A stretch of DNA of 64,000 nt from Cavia porcellus. Its lineage: Eukaryota > Chordata > Mammalia > Rodentia > Caviidae. The DNA is taken from the NCBI RefSeq assembly GCF_034190915.1, contig NW_026947492.1:19993501-20057500 (forward strand), given 5' to 3'. The notes beneath the pieces are model-generated. The model ran no database searches and was not told the DNA's origin. It saw only the letters and a list, made by a program, of their open reading frames with translations. Shown in pieces: positions 38,822 to 59,529 of the stretch (position 1 is its first letter; every line of letters starts with the position of its first letter). The translations under genes were made by a program, and so were the position numbers.

Positions 38822-39240
38822 TGTTATGGTTTATGTCTGGATGCCCTCCCTCCAAAGCCTTATGTGGTCATGGTGCTTTTTCAGAGATGGCTGAAGCTAG
38901 GTGTGTGATGCTGGGATTAAGCACGGGTGATTAGTAAATCACTCCGCTGATTGGTTTGGCACAGTTCTGGCTAGGATTAAAGGTATGAATGCTGCTGTCC
39001 TAGGGCAGGCACCCTGCATACAGCATGAGGGACAGAGTCTCGTCTCCTGCCTCTTGTTGCTTTCGGCTATCTTGGGCTGTCAGGAATAGCTGTCCACTGC
39101 CATTCACCACCCTGCTTGGAGCCAACCAACTATGGACTGAAACCTCTGTAAACTCTGTGAACGCAATAAACCTTTCCTCCTTTAACTTTGGATACTAGGT
39201 ATTTTGTCTCAGCAACAAGAGAAAATTAACTGGACAGCTA
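38822..39240 (+). mobile_element. MaLR/ORR1-like LTR
   Basis: It starts TTGTTATGGTTTATGTCTGGATG, the common MaLR LTR opening. It ends with GCAATAAACCTTTCCTCC ... TAGGTATTTTGTCTCAGCAACAAGAG. A probable solo LTR related to 27400. Confidence 0.7.
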
Positions 39241-40370
39241 ACTAGATAGCAAAACAAAATTCAGACATGGTTTGTGAGTAGGAAAGATTTTGAGTACTCC
39301 TGTCAGGAAAAAAGGAACTTCATTTCCTCAGGCCCCTGGGCAGACAGTGAACCACAGCCTCAGAATGGACAGAACCAAAGTGAAGGGTGTTTGGAGCTGA
39401 GGAACGCGGCACGTGGGAAGCCAAGTCAGTGGGAGAAAAGTGGGGAGAGTTTGAACCTGAATGTGAAACACCTAACAAAACATTCTCATGGAGGTCAGAT
39501 ATTTGATATACGGTAACTGTTACTATTTAGGTGAGGAAGGGATAGGACAAATCTGGAGTGATTCTTCTTTGGAAAAACAATGGGAATAATTTTGCCAAGC
39601 TTCAATCCCATGATAGATGTGTCCAAGCAGAAGTTTTCAGTTTGACCTAGAGGAAGAAAAAGAATCAGCGTTTGTGGAGTGTAAGCTTCAAGAGGGAGGT
39701 ATTGTCATCCTCCCCTTGAAGAGGAGACTATGAGAGCTGAGGGGGACGGTCCTCTCCAGTGTCACGCAGCTTCTCACTCAGTGTTCTCAGCGGGAGAAAC
39801 CACAGGACCGTCTCTCTGGGGGGTTCTTGGGGTGGGGTGGAGGGTCCTGTACCCTAAGGGAGGCCTCACACAGCCATTTACAGCCCTTAGTGGAGTATTC
39901 TGAAACTCTACCTCAAGGTCCTCAAAAGTCAGCATCCTCAGGTCTGTCCTTATAATTACATTTCCACGTTGAGCTGAGGGACTGCTTCGGGACACAATCT
40001 CTTCTCCTTCCCCCTGAGATCCCTGGAACCCCGGGAGCCCTGGGGACCCAGGAAACCTGTAGGTGGAATCCCACAGGGTGGCGTGCAGACAACCTGAGTA
40101 GGTGGGGAAGGTGAGAGGCAAGCATCAAAACCCAGAAGCTGGCTTTTTCATCTGCCCCAGGCCTGGACGCTGGGCATGCCCACAGCAAAGCCCAGCCCTG
40201 GGTGGCCAGGGCATAGCTGCAACTCCTGGGAAAAATGGAGGAAGGAAGGGAGGAAGCCTATCAGATCCAGCACAATGCTTTGCACTTAATACATAGTCAG
40301 GAAATATTTGTCAAACTTGCTCTTCAGATCAAGAGGCATGAGTACTTTAACTGGGAGCTATAAGTGCTGT
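39241..40370. other. Intergenic, possible MIR remnant near 39660-39780
   Basis: No gene is seen. The bases around 39690-39770 follow the inverse MIR pattern loosely (GGAGGTATTGTCATCCTCCCC ... GTGTCACGCAGC). Confidence 0.35.
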
Positions 40371-40660
40371 GTTAGTCACTTTCTCATTGCTGATATAATA
40401 CCCAACTCCCACCGTCTAAAGGAGGGCAGGTGAGTTTGGCCCCAGTTTCAGAACTTTGCTGGGCAGGCTCAGCTGCAGGACACAGCAGGGTGTGAGGGCC
40501 TGAGTAGAGGAAAACGGCTCATGTCCATGTTGTGGTGGCCAGGAAGCAGAGAAAGGAGCTGGTCACACCTCCAGTGACCTGCTTCCCCATCCACGGCCAC
40601 CTCTAAGGACAAGTCAGCTGTCAGCTGCTATGGTTCACTCCTCTTCCGAAAGGCCTGCCT
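40371..40660 (-). mobile_element. MaLR/ORR1-like LTR, antisense, diverged
   Basis: TGTTAGTCACTTTCTCATTGCTGATATAATACCC mirrors the reverse complement of the MaLR 3' end seen at 27872 and 39210. It is older than those copies. Confidence 0.5.
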
Positions 40661-40689
40661 GGGACTGCAGAGGCTTTCTTCATATAATC

Positions 40690-40890
40690 CATAGCATATG
40701 TGTAATCTCATTTATTCTCGCAAGAAAATTATTTTATAAGTGAAGAAACTGGAGCCAGCAAGGTTAGGCAGTGTGCCAAGATTACGTGGCAGTGAGGAGG
40801 CTCAGCAGTGCCCTTGCCCTGGGCTCTCACTCTCCCAGCGAGGGCATCGCTTGCCTCGTCTCTCCCAAGCCTGGACCTGCACCAGCAGCA
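40690..40890 (-). repeat. MIR remnant, antisense
   Basis: ATTTTATAAGTGAAGAAACTGGAGCC ... GTGCCAAGATTACGTGGCAGTGAGG follows the inverse MIR consensus (gaggaaactgaggc ... ttgcccaaggtcac). Confidence 0.6.
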
Positions 40891-41603
40891 GAGCCGCCGC
40901 TCTGAGCCTGCATCTCCAGTCCAGTCACATCTCCACCGCCTTGTCCTCCAGATCAGTGCCACGCAGAGCTCTGCCCTAGGTTCCAAGGCCCAGCATATCC
41001 CTCGCCTCTGTTGTGGTTAATTTCGCATCCACTTAACTAGGCTGCAAGGTGCTCAGAGATGTCATTACACATTATCCCAGGTGTTTTCCAAGGGTGTTTG
41101 GGATTCAGATTAACAACTGATAGAATCAGTAAAGCCAATTGCTGCTCCAGTGTGTGTGAGGACAACCAAAAGGGGATCCAGGGCATCTGTGCCCATGGTG
41201 AGCCCTGGGTGCCTTTTTTAGGATCCCTGTTGGGCTGTTAGTTGGACGTGATAATGTTAGGGGCCTTTGTCAGCTCCACGTTTAGTGGCTCTCCAGTTTC
41301 ACATTACTCTTGCGATGTACATGCAGAGAGCCCACAGTCCCCTCCCCAGGTCTGCCCCAGCTGGACCCCGTCCCCCATCCCGCCCCAACTCTGCATTATG
41401 TATAGAGTGAATCACGAGGTAAATATTTCATGAGCAATCTGGGCAGTAAGGGTAACAGGAGAACAAAGATAGCCGCATTAGAAAGGCTGAGGTTGGCAAC
41501 CTGAGCCAGACCCCCATCCTCCCCGGGGCTGGCTGTGCTCTGGGGGTAGGGGCTCATGGGCGAGGAAGGAGCCTCGGGTGGGCGCCGTCAGGGGGATGGC
41601 ACA

Positions 41604-50950
<9,347 letters not shown>

Positions 50951-51282
50951 AGGCAAAGACAAAGGTGTTCAGCAGCTTAGGGAGGGCAGATGGGAGGTAG
51001 AGATAACCCTCTGTACCCCTATGTCCCACCGGACTTAAGCCCAAGGTGGCTATGACGCCTTCTCATTTCACCTCAGGCTGTACCTGGTACAAGGACCCCT
51101 CTGCAGTGTCCCCTGCGACAAGGCCACAGGAAGCCCTGGCCTAGCTTGGGGATGGCAGACATAGCAAGACAAAGAAGATACGATGGGTAAAGACTTGCTG
51201 GGTGTCTGAAGGCAAGCGAAAATGATGGTTCTGGGAATCATCTCTGGTGCTACACAGAAACGAGCGAGCTACTTACAGAAAA

Positions 51283-51288
51283 AATAAA
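51283..51288 (+). terminator. VSIG10L2: Polyadenylation signal of VSIG10L2
   Basis: AATAAA lies 333 nt after the stop codon, giving a 3' UTR ending near 51305. Confidence 0.6.
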
Positions 51289-51649
51289 ACACATCTGAGA
51301 TAAACCAATCATACCCAATGTTCTCACTAGCAGTGGGTTATTTCAGTTGCAACTCTGATTGCGGGACCCCGTTCTAGGTGTGGGCAGGGCAGGGTATGTA
51401 GCTGTGTGTTCCCTCCCTCGAGCGGTTCAGGAACTTCGCGGACCCTGCAGTGGTCAGGCCTCAGGAGTCCACGCCAGTCCAGCACAGCAGCACAGAGGTG
51501 TTATGGAAGCCACACTCAGCACCCAGCCTGGGGAGCTGCCTGACGGGAACCAGGGCCGTTCCTGTCATACTGTCAACTGCCAGGATGACTCACTGGCTGC
51601 ATGTGTGCGTCTGAGATCTGGGTGAAACACAAATGAATGCTTGTTCAAC

Positions 51650-51935
51650 TGGTGAGAGTCGGGCCCCAGGGCCGCTCCGCAGGGGACAGGGGACGCAGAT
51701 GAGGAGAAACAGCAGAGCCAAGGGTGATCTGCCAGCAGCAGGGGACTGGCGCCTGCCAGGAGACAGAAACGAGGCAACCTGAGTCACTTCCTCGGTTCCC
51801 ACAGACAGAGACTTTATTAGAAAAGAGGTTTCGGCCTCCCTCAGAGCTCTCAGAGCTGGAGCGAGGGTTTAAGGCAGGCTTATTTAAGTTTGGGAAACGA
51901 GACACAGAGGGACATGAAAGATCTTGACTTTCTGG
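51650..51935 (-). mobile_element. Possible LTR remnant between VSIG10L2 and CDON
   Basis: On the minus strand an AATAAAGTCTCTGTCTGTGGG block near 51800-51816 resembles the R-U5 region of a gamma-type LTR. No second LTR or clear ends are seen, so the call is weak. Confidence 0.3.
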
Positions 51936-53158
51936 TCACAGGAGCCTAGGAATTTTCATTTTGGAGCAGTAAAGCAACTTCTTTTCAGGCATGTGAATTC
52001 CTACTCCTGAGTTCATTACCACACGAAGCTCTGGGTCAGTGGTAAAAGTGTGTGACAGGACCTCTTCCGCATGGCTCTGCCTCTCCGAGCTGCCTTCCTC
52101 CTTCCCAACAATGCTGTGACCTTGCGAGGCTCCCTCAGCCACTACACAGCCCTGGCCTCAGGATTTTGTCTCCTCAAGCACTCGCCCAAGAGCCTACTCC
52201 TTCAGGGCCTTGACAGCTGCAGCCAGCGCGGAGGGGTGAAGGCACTGGGATCCTGGGCAGCCAAAGCGGACTTTTGGGGGAGAATTTTGGGGTAAGATAG
52301 CATACCACTCCCATCCCAAACCACAAGGCCACGATACAAACCGAGCATCTGCACAGCTCCATTTCACAGGCCAGGCTATATGGAGAGCAGCATTCTCTTT
52401 TAATATAAAATCATATCAATAAAATAAAACCTGTCCAAGCTACATTTAAAATATGTACAATTTCAAACATATTACAACTTCAAGGAGAATAAAACATTTT
52501 TCCGTATGATACAAAACATGCATCTCAGAGTCACTGCTTTAAGAGGGCAACACAGGCAAGTTCAGTAAGCGGGATTTCACGGCGGTTTCATAATTGGGAT
52601 GAGATATGTGACATGATTGCCTGCTATAGATATCGTGATCTACAGAGACTTACTCCTTAAAAACAAAACTCAATAAGCAAAGCCTTCTGAGAGCCCACTT
52701 CACAAGATTTAGAACATTGTGATTTGTCCCGAACCTGGTACAGTGCCTATCACCAGCTCATCAGTGCATAAATAAAAGCAAACATCAAGGGCAGATGGTG
52801 ACATGATGTAACGGGAGTAGGGATTTTAATGCTGATGACAAAGCATCATGTGGAATTCTAGGCCAAGGGACATACAGAGGCCCGGCTGATGTCAGGCCGG
52901 GTGGGTGGTGTGAAGATCAGATTCTCTGGTAGGAGGTGGGTGGGTGAGTGGCTGGGGTATCGAGGGGAATATGGTAGGTACTGGAAGATGAAGTACTGAG
53001 CAAAGCACTCTGACCAGGTGGGACAGAAGGTAGCCAGGGCCCCAGAGGAACTACACAGCAGAGTCCACGCTGCAGGATGGTTCTATCAGAGAACCTTGCT
53101 TCAGGCTTCTGGAAAGAGGTGTGAAAAAATGGAAGGAGTATAAACAGACTCTAGATAA

Positions 53159-53229
53159 GGCTGGGATTTAGCTCAGTGGCGTAAGCACCTGCCTTGCAAG
53201 CATGCAGTCATGAGTTTGATCCCTGGTAC
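53159..53229 (+). repeat. tRNA-derived ID-like SINE inserted in a MIR
   Basis: The SINE body lacks the first bases and starts GGCTGGGATTTAGCTCAG. AAACAGACTC(T/C)AGATAA flanks it. The sequence to about 53400 ('CAAGCTCTGCGGCTCACTGTGTGAACC ... GTGAGGATTAACAAG') is an older MIR. Confidence 0.85.
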
Positions 53230-54592
53230 AAAACAGACTCCAGATAAACCAGGATCCAACTCAAGCTCTGCGGCTCACTGTGTGAACCACAAGTTTTCAC
53301 ACCTGTGATGCAATTCATTGTGAGGATTAACAAGATCACAGGACCAAGCGCCATGCACAGCGCCCAGTATTCAGTGGTTCCACATCGCTGTGCCCCATGC
53401 CATCCAAGGTCCTCTTCCTTCCCAGGGAAGCAATGTTTGGTAGGATTGTTTCTAGTGACCATGCGGGGCATGAAAGTTCAGAGCCTCTCGTGCCTAGGGA
53501 GAACTGATACCTCCTAAATATAAAGGCTATTATATATATTTATATTTATATATCTCAATATATAAAGGCATTTTTATAAATAAAATACAGTTAAAAGGGA
53601 TAACACTTAAAACAGCGTTACTAACAACATAAATAAAGCAGTCCACGAGGAGATTGCCCTAAAGGTAAAAGGCGGCGTTCCCTTCCTCATGGACAAGTCC
53701 CACGTTCAAACTCAGTCTTTAAAAGCAGTTTCTGACCTAAGGCTCATGCAAGTCCACCTCTGTCTCATGAGCCAAAATGCTGGCCCATGGATTTTTCCTC
53801 CCTGCTTTTCTGAAACTCCCCCCTTGACAGCAATGCCGAAACTGGATGGGGAAACACTGACTGCGTTTTTGTATTTTGTGTACCAAGACTTTGTCCTTTG
53901 CTAGTCACAGAAGCAAGGGCTGCAGCCATCCCTCAGGCAAAGCTCCTCACATCTAAACAACAGGAAGAGTAAGCCCCGAGCACCACAGGCTCGGACACCT
54001 GGAGTGTAGAACCTGCTTTTATAGCAACCTAACACTGCAGCTGGCTGTGGCCTCAGATCCCCTTCCCTGCACTAGGAGGACTCTGGCATAGAGACCAAGC
54101 CTAACTGCACATCTTCACTACCGGTTCTATTTATAAAAGACATAGACACACGTCGGGAGTACTGATGCATTACATAGAAAAGCTGATTAACATAGTATTC
54201 CATTATTCTACCCCACTGCAGTTTCTGGGAAAACTAAATTTACTTATTTATGTTGGAACTTCTTCATTCTACCTGAAGAGGATAACTTTTTGTTTCTTTC
54301 CCCAAAGGGATACACAATTCAAGAAGGAAGGGTCACTTACACTATGAAAGGCATACAGTGTTGGGTTTCTGCTGTTACTGTTGCTGTCTGTCTGTTTTAA
54401 TATGGAGCAGAACAGTCTTCCACAGACAGCTGCAATGTTCTTGTCACTCGAGGCAGCAGTGGCTGTGACGCACAAACTCTGCTGACCAAATCTTTAAGTG
54501 CTAGGTTACAGCTACTGCATTCAGGAAAAAATCAGGAAATTTCCCTCTAAAACGCCTTTTCCTCTAAATTAAGTCCTTCCTGATACCCTGCT

Positions 54593-54935
54593 ATAGTTTG
54601 GATCTTGAGTTTTCCCAGAAAGTTAAAAGCTTGGTCCCCCGATGGTACCCTCTGGAGGTGGTGGGAATTGGCGGGAGGTCTTTGGGTTACTGGGGCCCTG
54701 GCCTTGCAGGAGACTCCAAGACCCTAACCCGTTCCTCCTCCTCTCTGCTCCTCAGTGGTGATGCCCGCCTCCTGCCCCACCGTGTGCGACCACCATCATG
54801 TGCTACCTTGCTGTGGTCCTAACCAACAAGGTCAGCTGAGCATGGACTGCAGCCTCTCAAACTGCGAGCCAGCACAAACTTATTCTCCGAGTTTACTTTT
54901 TGAATCACTTCGTTAGAGTGATAGAAACTGACTCA
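54593..54935 (+). mobile_element. MaLR-like LTR
   Basis: GCTATAGTTTGGATCTTGAG at the left and AGAGTGATAGAAACTGACTC at the right resemble MaLR LTR ends. The middle has CCTCCTCCTCTCTGCTCC and CCACCATCATGTGCTACC, as in MST/ORR-type LTRs. Confidence 0.55.
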
Positions 54936-55247
54936 CACACACGCATGCATGTCTTCTGGGCCCATGCTGGAAGGGAAGAAGTAACCGTCCTCAGAGGGGT
55001 GGCGCAGGAGCACGCTACTATGGAGTATCAGACTGCAGAGTTTCTGCCAAGAAGGGCCCTTGAACTCTACACTTTTTACTTAAAATACATACCTTCCTCT
55101 GCAAGCCAGCACCTTACGGTCTTTTGTTTGTTCCTACTTTTAGGATCAGTCAAAAGGAGCCCCATGAGGACAGTTTTATAAATTAATGTAGTGTTAAAGC
55201 AGTGGGACAGTAAAGCCTTGATTCTCCCCTTGGCCTTGAGTCTCTTT

Positions 55248-55342
55248 CTTTTTTTTTGGTTTTTATCGGTACCAGGGATTGAACTCATGACTGCCTGCTT
55301 GCAAGGCAGGTGCTTATGCCGCTGAGCTAAATCCCCAGCCCC
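55248..55342 (-). repeat. tRNA-derived ID-like SINE with target duplication
   Basis: A minus-strand copy with a T-run tail and GCTGAGCTAAATCCCCAGCCCC end. CCTTGAGTCTCTTTCT lies on both sides. It is inside the presumed CDON 3' UTR, sense to that transcript. Confidence 0.92.
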
Positions 55343-56327
55343 TACCTTGAGTCTCTTTCTGCAGACTGCAGTAATCCAGCCAGACCTTTCTCTCACCCAA
55401 CACCACCAGAAAATTGAACCATGCAAAACAAGGTTGTTTCCTACTGAGAGAGAAAGAAGGACTAGGGAAGGGAAATTTTAAGGCATAAATATAAAAGGAC
55501 ACACATTTTAAGATACATTCACATGAAGTTGCTACTACAAAAAAATAAATAACGATCTTCTGTTATTTGAATTAATGTCCTTTCCACAGTTCATTCCTGG
55601 GCCTGTTCTGTGCAGCCACTGGCTAGAGAGGGAACAGGACTTGGTGTCTGCGCGGCCTCAGGTTTCCTGGGGTTGCTGAAGGACCTCTGATGAGCTGTCT
55701 AAAGGAATGCCAGGAGGAGAGCACACTGCCATCTTCCCAGGACAGTCTCCTGAAGTGGGTGGCAAACTAAGAGGATTCCAATTTAAACTTTTATTCTCCA
55801 TTTCTAAATGGCCACAGCTGTCTCCTGAAAAACACAAAGGTTTGGGAACATTATGACATGAAAAAAGTTGACTTTTACACAGCACTCCAGAGACATTACT
55901 TTCAGCAATAATAAAAGAAGAGTGAGCAGAAGTACAGTCTGGCTATGCTTGGCTTGAGGTTGAGCAAGACTGATTTAAAATAAAACTGAGCTCTCACGAA
56001 CAGTTATACAGTCCGTCTGGGATTAAAGCAAACCCCTTATAAGCCCCCAGATAGTCACTCACAGAGGTTACAACTCAGATGTTGAAGGGGCTCATGTTCA
56101 CAAAATGCAATCTGCCCGCAAGTGCTCTGCTCAGGCGCAAACTGAATCCAAACCTGATCAGATACATTTTCCAAAATGTATGGGATTAATTGTCCGAGAT
56201 GAAGAATGCACATAATAGCAGAACTGCAAAGCAGCCTTTCTCTGTCCTGTCTCCTAACTCAGTCTCTGAAGAGGAACGTGAGAGCATCATAGAAATCTCC
56301 TGGACAGAGTTCTCAGCTAGGTGAAGA

Positions 56328-56643
56328 CTACCCTCGGAGACCGCTCACATTTAAATCCCCTCCCATACCTCTGCTGAACTCCGTGGTATCTTCTGTACAG
56401 TCAGAGTTGATGCCATTTACACTGTCCTGACAGCAGGGGTGTGGGGTAGATGCTGGTACCACACCGTCCTTGGTGCTCTCCAGAGGTAACTGGCCACAGT
56501 CGGGGACCATGGCAGCCAGACACACGGGCATCTTCATGGCACCGAGGGGCTTCATTTCCAAACCATCCTGAGGGCAGGGTGCTACCACTGGGACCAGAGG
56601 AAGGGGGCTGCTGCTGAATGCGCTGTTGGTTTTGGTGAAGCAT
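56328..56643 (-). CDS. CDON: CDON terminal coding exon (C-terminal cytoplasmic tail, partial gene)
   Basis: On the minus strand an acceptor (AACCCCACAG) ends at 56644, and an open frame runs 104 residues to a TAG at 56328-56330. It contains [25 protein letters not shown] and [14 protein letters not shown] and looks like the divergent C-terminal tail of CDON. CDON is a single-pass Ig/FN3 receptor that binds Hedgehog ligands and promotes myogenic adhesion signalling with cadherins. Position (antisense, right of VSIG10L2) supports the call. The exon begins with the last base of a split codon. A second frame from the same acceptor stays open for 80 codons, so the frame choice rests on tail-like composition. 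The rest of the gene lies beyond the right edge. Confidence 0.72.
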
Positions 56644-56919
56644 CTGTGGGGTTTAAACCAAAAGGAAAGAAGTATGTCAAGAGGGCACAATCATTAAGTG
56701 AGCTTTTTGAAATACCACTTGGTATTTTGAATTCACAGATTCTTAAGATTGGTGCTTATAAGTAATTCACGATTTGAACCATCAACAACTCGAAAACTGT
56801 AGTTAGAATTCAACGCAACAGGAGAATACATCCAAAAGGCAGGTAATTCAGAACAGGCCCTAAATGACACCCCTTCCCACAGGCTTCCTTTTTTTAGTCC
56901 ACTGTCAGAAGGACTTCCT

Positions 56920-57078
56920 TTCTCTCCAGTACTGCGGACTGAGCTACATTTCCAGCCCTTAAAAAAAAAAAATTCTAAGACAGGGTCTCATCTCTAAGCA
57001 ACCCAGGCTTGAGGCAAACTTGCTATCCTCCTGCCTTGGTCTCCCAGGGTGCTGGGATTATAGCCCACATAGCTCCTT
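56920..57078 (-). repeat. Composite tRNA/7SL SINE, antisense
   Basis: The plus strand reads the inverse of a tRNA-type half (CCAGTACTGCGGACTGAGCTAC ... CCAGCCC), an A run, then the inverse of a B1 half (GACAGGGTCTCATC ... GTGCTGGGATTATAG). The dimer matches the type at 25072. Confidence 0.65.
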
Positions 57079-58507
57079 CATGCTATTCCTAACTGGCTCC
57101 CAAATACAGCACACATGGAAAGACCACTAGCCACTGGAAGGGATGAGGGAGAAAAAGAAGGAAAAGAGAAAAAGCTAAGAAACTCACAGCCACCTGAGAG
57201 AAAATGATCTTATGAAAGTCAACAAAAGCCACACAGCTGTGCAATCAGGTACATTCTCCCTCGTCCTTCAAGGAAACATTTTAATGCCCAAAACTCAAGG
57301 AGTCTTTTCTTGTCCGGATTGGAGAATTAATTGCTACAAGATTTCACTTCAATTCCAACCTACTCTCATATCCTGTCTTTGGTTAACATGTGCACTTTAA
57401 TTTTCTTCTGTTCTTTGCGCTGGTTGGTTGTTCTAGTTCACTCACTCTTCTGAGCACTGGTTAATTTTCCAATTCAGTTACTGTTCTTTGTGGAGCTGGA
57501 ATTTTCATTTGGACTTTTTTTCACTCTGTTTCTCAGCTGGAATTTCCCATATGTTCATTTATTGTGCGTATTTTTTTCCTTTAAACCCCTGAATATAAGA
57601 GGTGCTAATGTCATTGCTGGCTCACTCTCAAGGTCTTTTACTGTTGACCTTTCCTTTTTCCCCTTGAGCATCTAGCTTTGCAGATATACAGTCATCTTTT
57701 CCTTGTTGGATTTTTCCCTCTAATCCTCTGACCATTCTGTTGTCACTGAACTTGGTCTCCTGACCCTTCTCGCTTGGCCACCGCCTCAAGACTCGAGAGT
57801 GCTTGCAGGCAAAACCCCACAAACCCCACGCTGCCCGAAGGGTGAACTCTCGTTCAGTTGCTACCTGTCTGGCAACTTCCCAATACTTTCAAACTGCCCG
57901 CATCTTATCATTATTACCCACTGATGATCAAACTATTTCCAGAAGCCAGAGCCTTATAAATACATATTTTATTTCTAAAATTGGGAATAAGAAAAGCTTG
58001 AGGATGACACTGGATTGGGCTTTCCATGTTTGATAGAGACCACCAGGAGTGCCTGTGCTGACACTAGGTAATGTCAGGGGGTAAAGAAGTCTTTATTTCC
58101 ATCCTATACACACGGAATGGTACAGGGGCGGGGGGCTGCAGGGTCAGTGAATGAAGTCCATGCATCTGTCCCTCACGGCTCTACTAATTCGAGTCAATGG
58201 AAACACCAAGTGCTAGGAACAAAGACACAGCCTAAAAAAGAATAAGACGTCAGTCAGTAAAATACGTCCTTAACTTAGCTAACTCCAACTTTAATTTCAA
58301 ATGGAAAAATATACTCACTACATAGTTAATGGAATTCAGATTTCGTCATCTGGAAAGGAAGCAAAGTAGGTGAGGCATTCATTTTTACAGAATGAACACA
58401 GTATGGTCAATTATGACTTCACATTTTAATAATACTACAGCAAAAAAATACATATACCCGAGTCAATATGACCTAAGTGTTTCCACGTGTATCTTAACTT
58501 TTTATAA

Positions 58508-58593
58508 CTTTTTTTTATCGGTACCAGGGATCGAACTCACGACCGCCTGCTTGCAAGGCAGGTGCTTATGCCGCTGAGCTAAACCCCCAGCCC
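58508..58593 (-). repeat. tRNA-derived ID-like SINE with target duplication
   Basis: A near-perfect minus-strand body (TATCGGTACCAGGGATCGAACTC ... GCTGAGCTAAACCCCCAGCCCC). CCACGTGT(A/G)TCTTAA flanks both sides. Confidence 0.92.
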
Positions 58594-58914
58594 CTCCACG
58601 TGTGTCTTAAGCCAATAAAAAGTGAAGAAAGTACTGGTGTAAAAGAAAGTTTGCTGGAGCCAGAATCAAGAGTATGCACTTCTCATTCATTCTCTTGACC
58701 ACTGTATTCATTTGGCTGTGAAATTTATTGGTATCTTCCTTTCCTATATATTGTCTTTTATGCTCTCAATTTTCAGGAGAAAAGGAGTTGTGGATTCAAT
58801 GAATACAACCCACAGACTCTTAAATAAGTTAAAATGTAGGTCAAAGAAAAAATTCTGGATTTAAACTACTATACTTACTGAGTACTGTGATCTATATAAA
58901 TAATCTTATCCAGG

Positions 58915-59095
58915 AAAATTATTCATTCAGTGTTTGCTGGATCCTTCCATATGCCAACCACCATGGAAGGTACTGAGAATACAAAGGTAAATACAGCAGA
59001 GATCCCGCTCCCAGGCGAGCAAAGGAGATGAACAAGCCCATGGTTACAACATCACATGTGTGACATGACACTGAGGCACTCCAAGATGCCTTAGG
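58915..59095 (+). repeat. Ancient mammalian-wide repeat (L2/MIR-like)
   Basis: ATTCATTCAGTGTTTGCTGGATCC ... ATATGCCAACCACCATGG ... GAGAATACAAAGGTAAATACAGCAGAGATCC follows the widespread 'attcattcaacaaatatttattgagc' repeat. The family name is uncertain. Confidence 0.5.
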
Positions 59096-59529
59096 GCTAT
59101 GTGGCCGAGGAGAGCTGGGCATTTCCCATATGTCTAACTAGAGACAGGTGTAAATTCTTCCATTCTCTATCACACTTTATTGTTTCAAATTGCAGCATTT
59201 ATATTAGATAGCACCTATGGAATTGAAGTACAAGGGGTTCTCTGACTTCAACAGATCAGAAATTTCTCTGGTAAGGGGAATCTATATGTCTGCTGTGATT
59301 TGTTGGAATTTCTTAAAAATTAAACTCCTGGCTTCTGATTATGACTGGTTAGTTTGCATCGGAATAGCTACACTGCTAAGAGCAACGAAAGAGATGGAGG
59401 ATTTTACTGTAAATCTGTGTGAGGTACTAGAGAGCTACCAAAGTACACAGAGGAGACTGAGCTTCTAGAGAGAAGATGAATATGAACTTGAATATCAGCC
59501 ACACTTTTCTCCTGGAGGCCTACTCTCAG

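Larger units (their letters stand above)
52380..56327 (-). other. CDON: CDON 3' UTR (long, repeat-containing)
   Basis: The terminal CDON coding exon is followed leftward by about 4 kb without genes. A minus-strand ATTAAA at 52399-52404 (TTTAAT on the plus strand) is a plausible polyadenylation signal. CDON transcripts are known to have a multi-kilobase 3' UTR. This segment carries a SINE at 53159, an MaLR-like LTR at 54593 and another SINE at 55248. The endpoint is inferred. Confidence 0.5.

Noticed and set aside
53520..53600. AT-rich TATATATTTATAT run as an origin or promoter
   Set aside because: It is simple-sequence DNA within the presumed CDON 3' UTR, with no accompanying signals.
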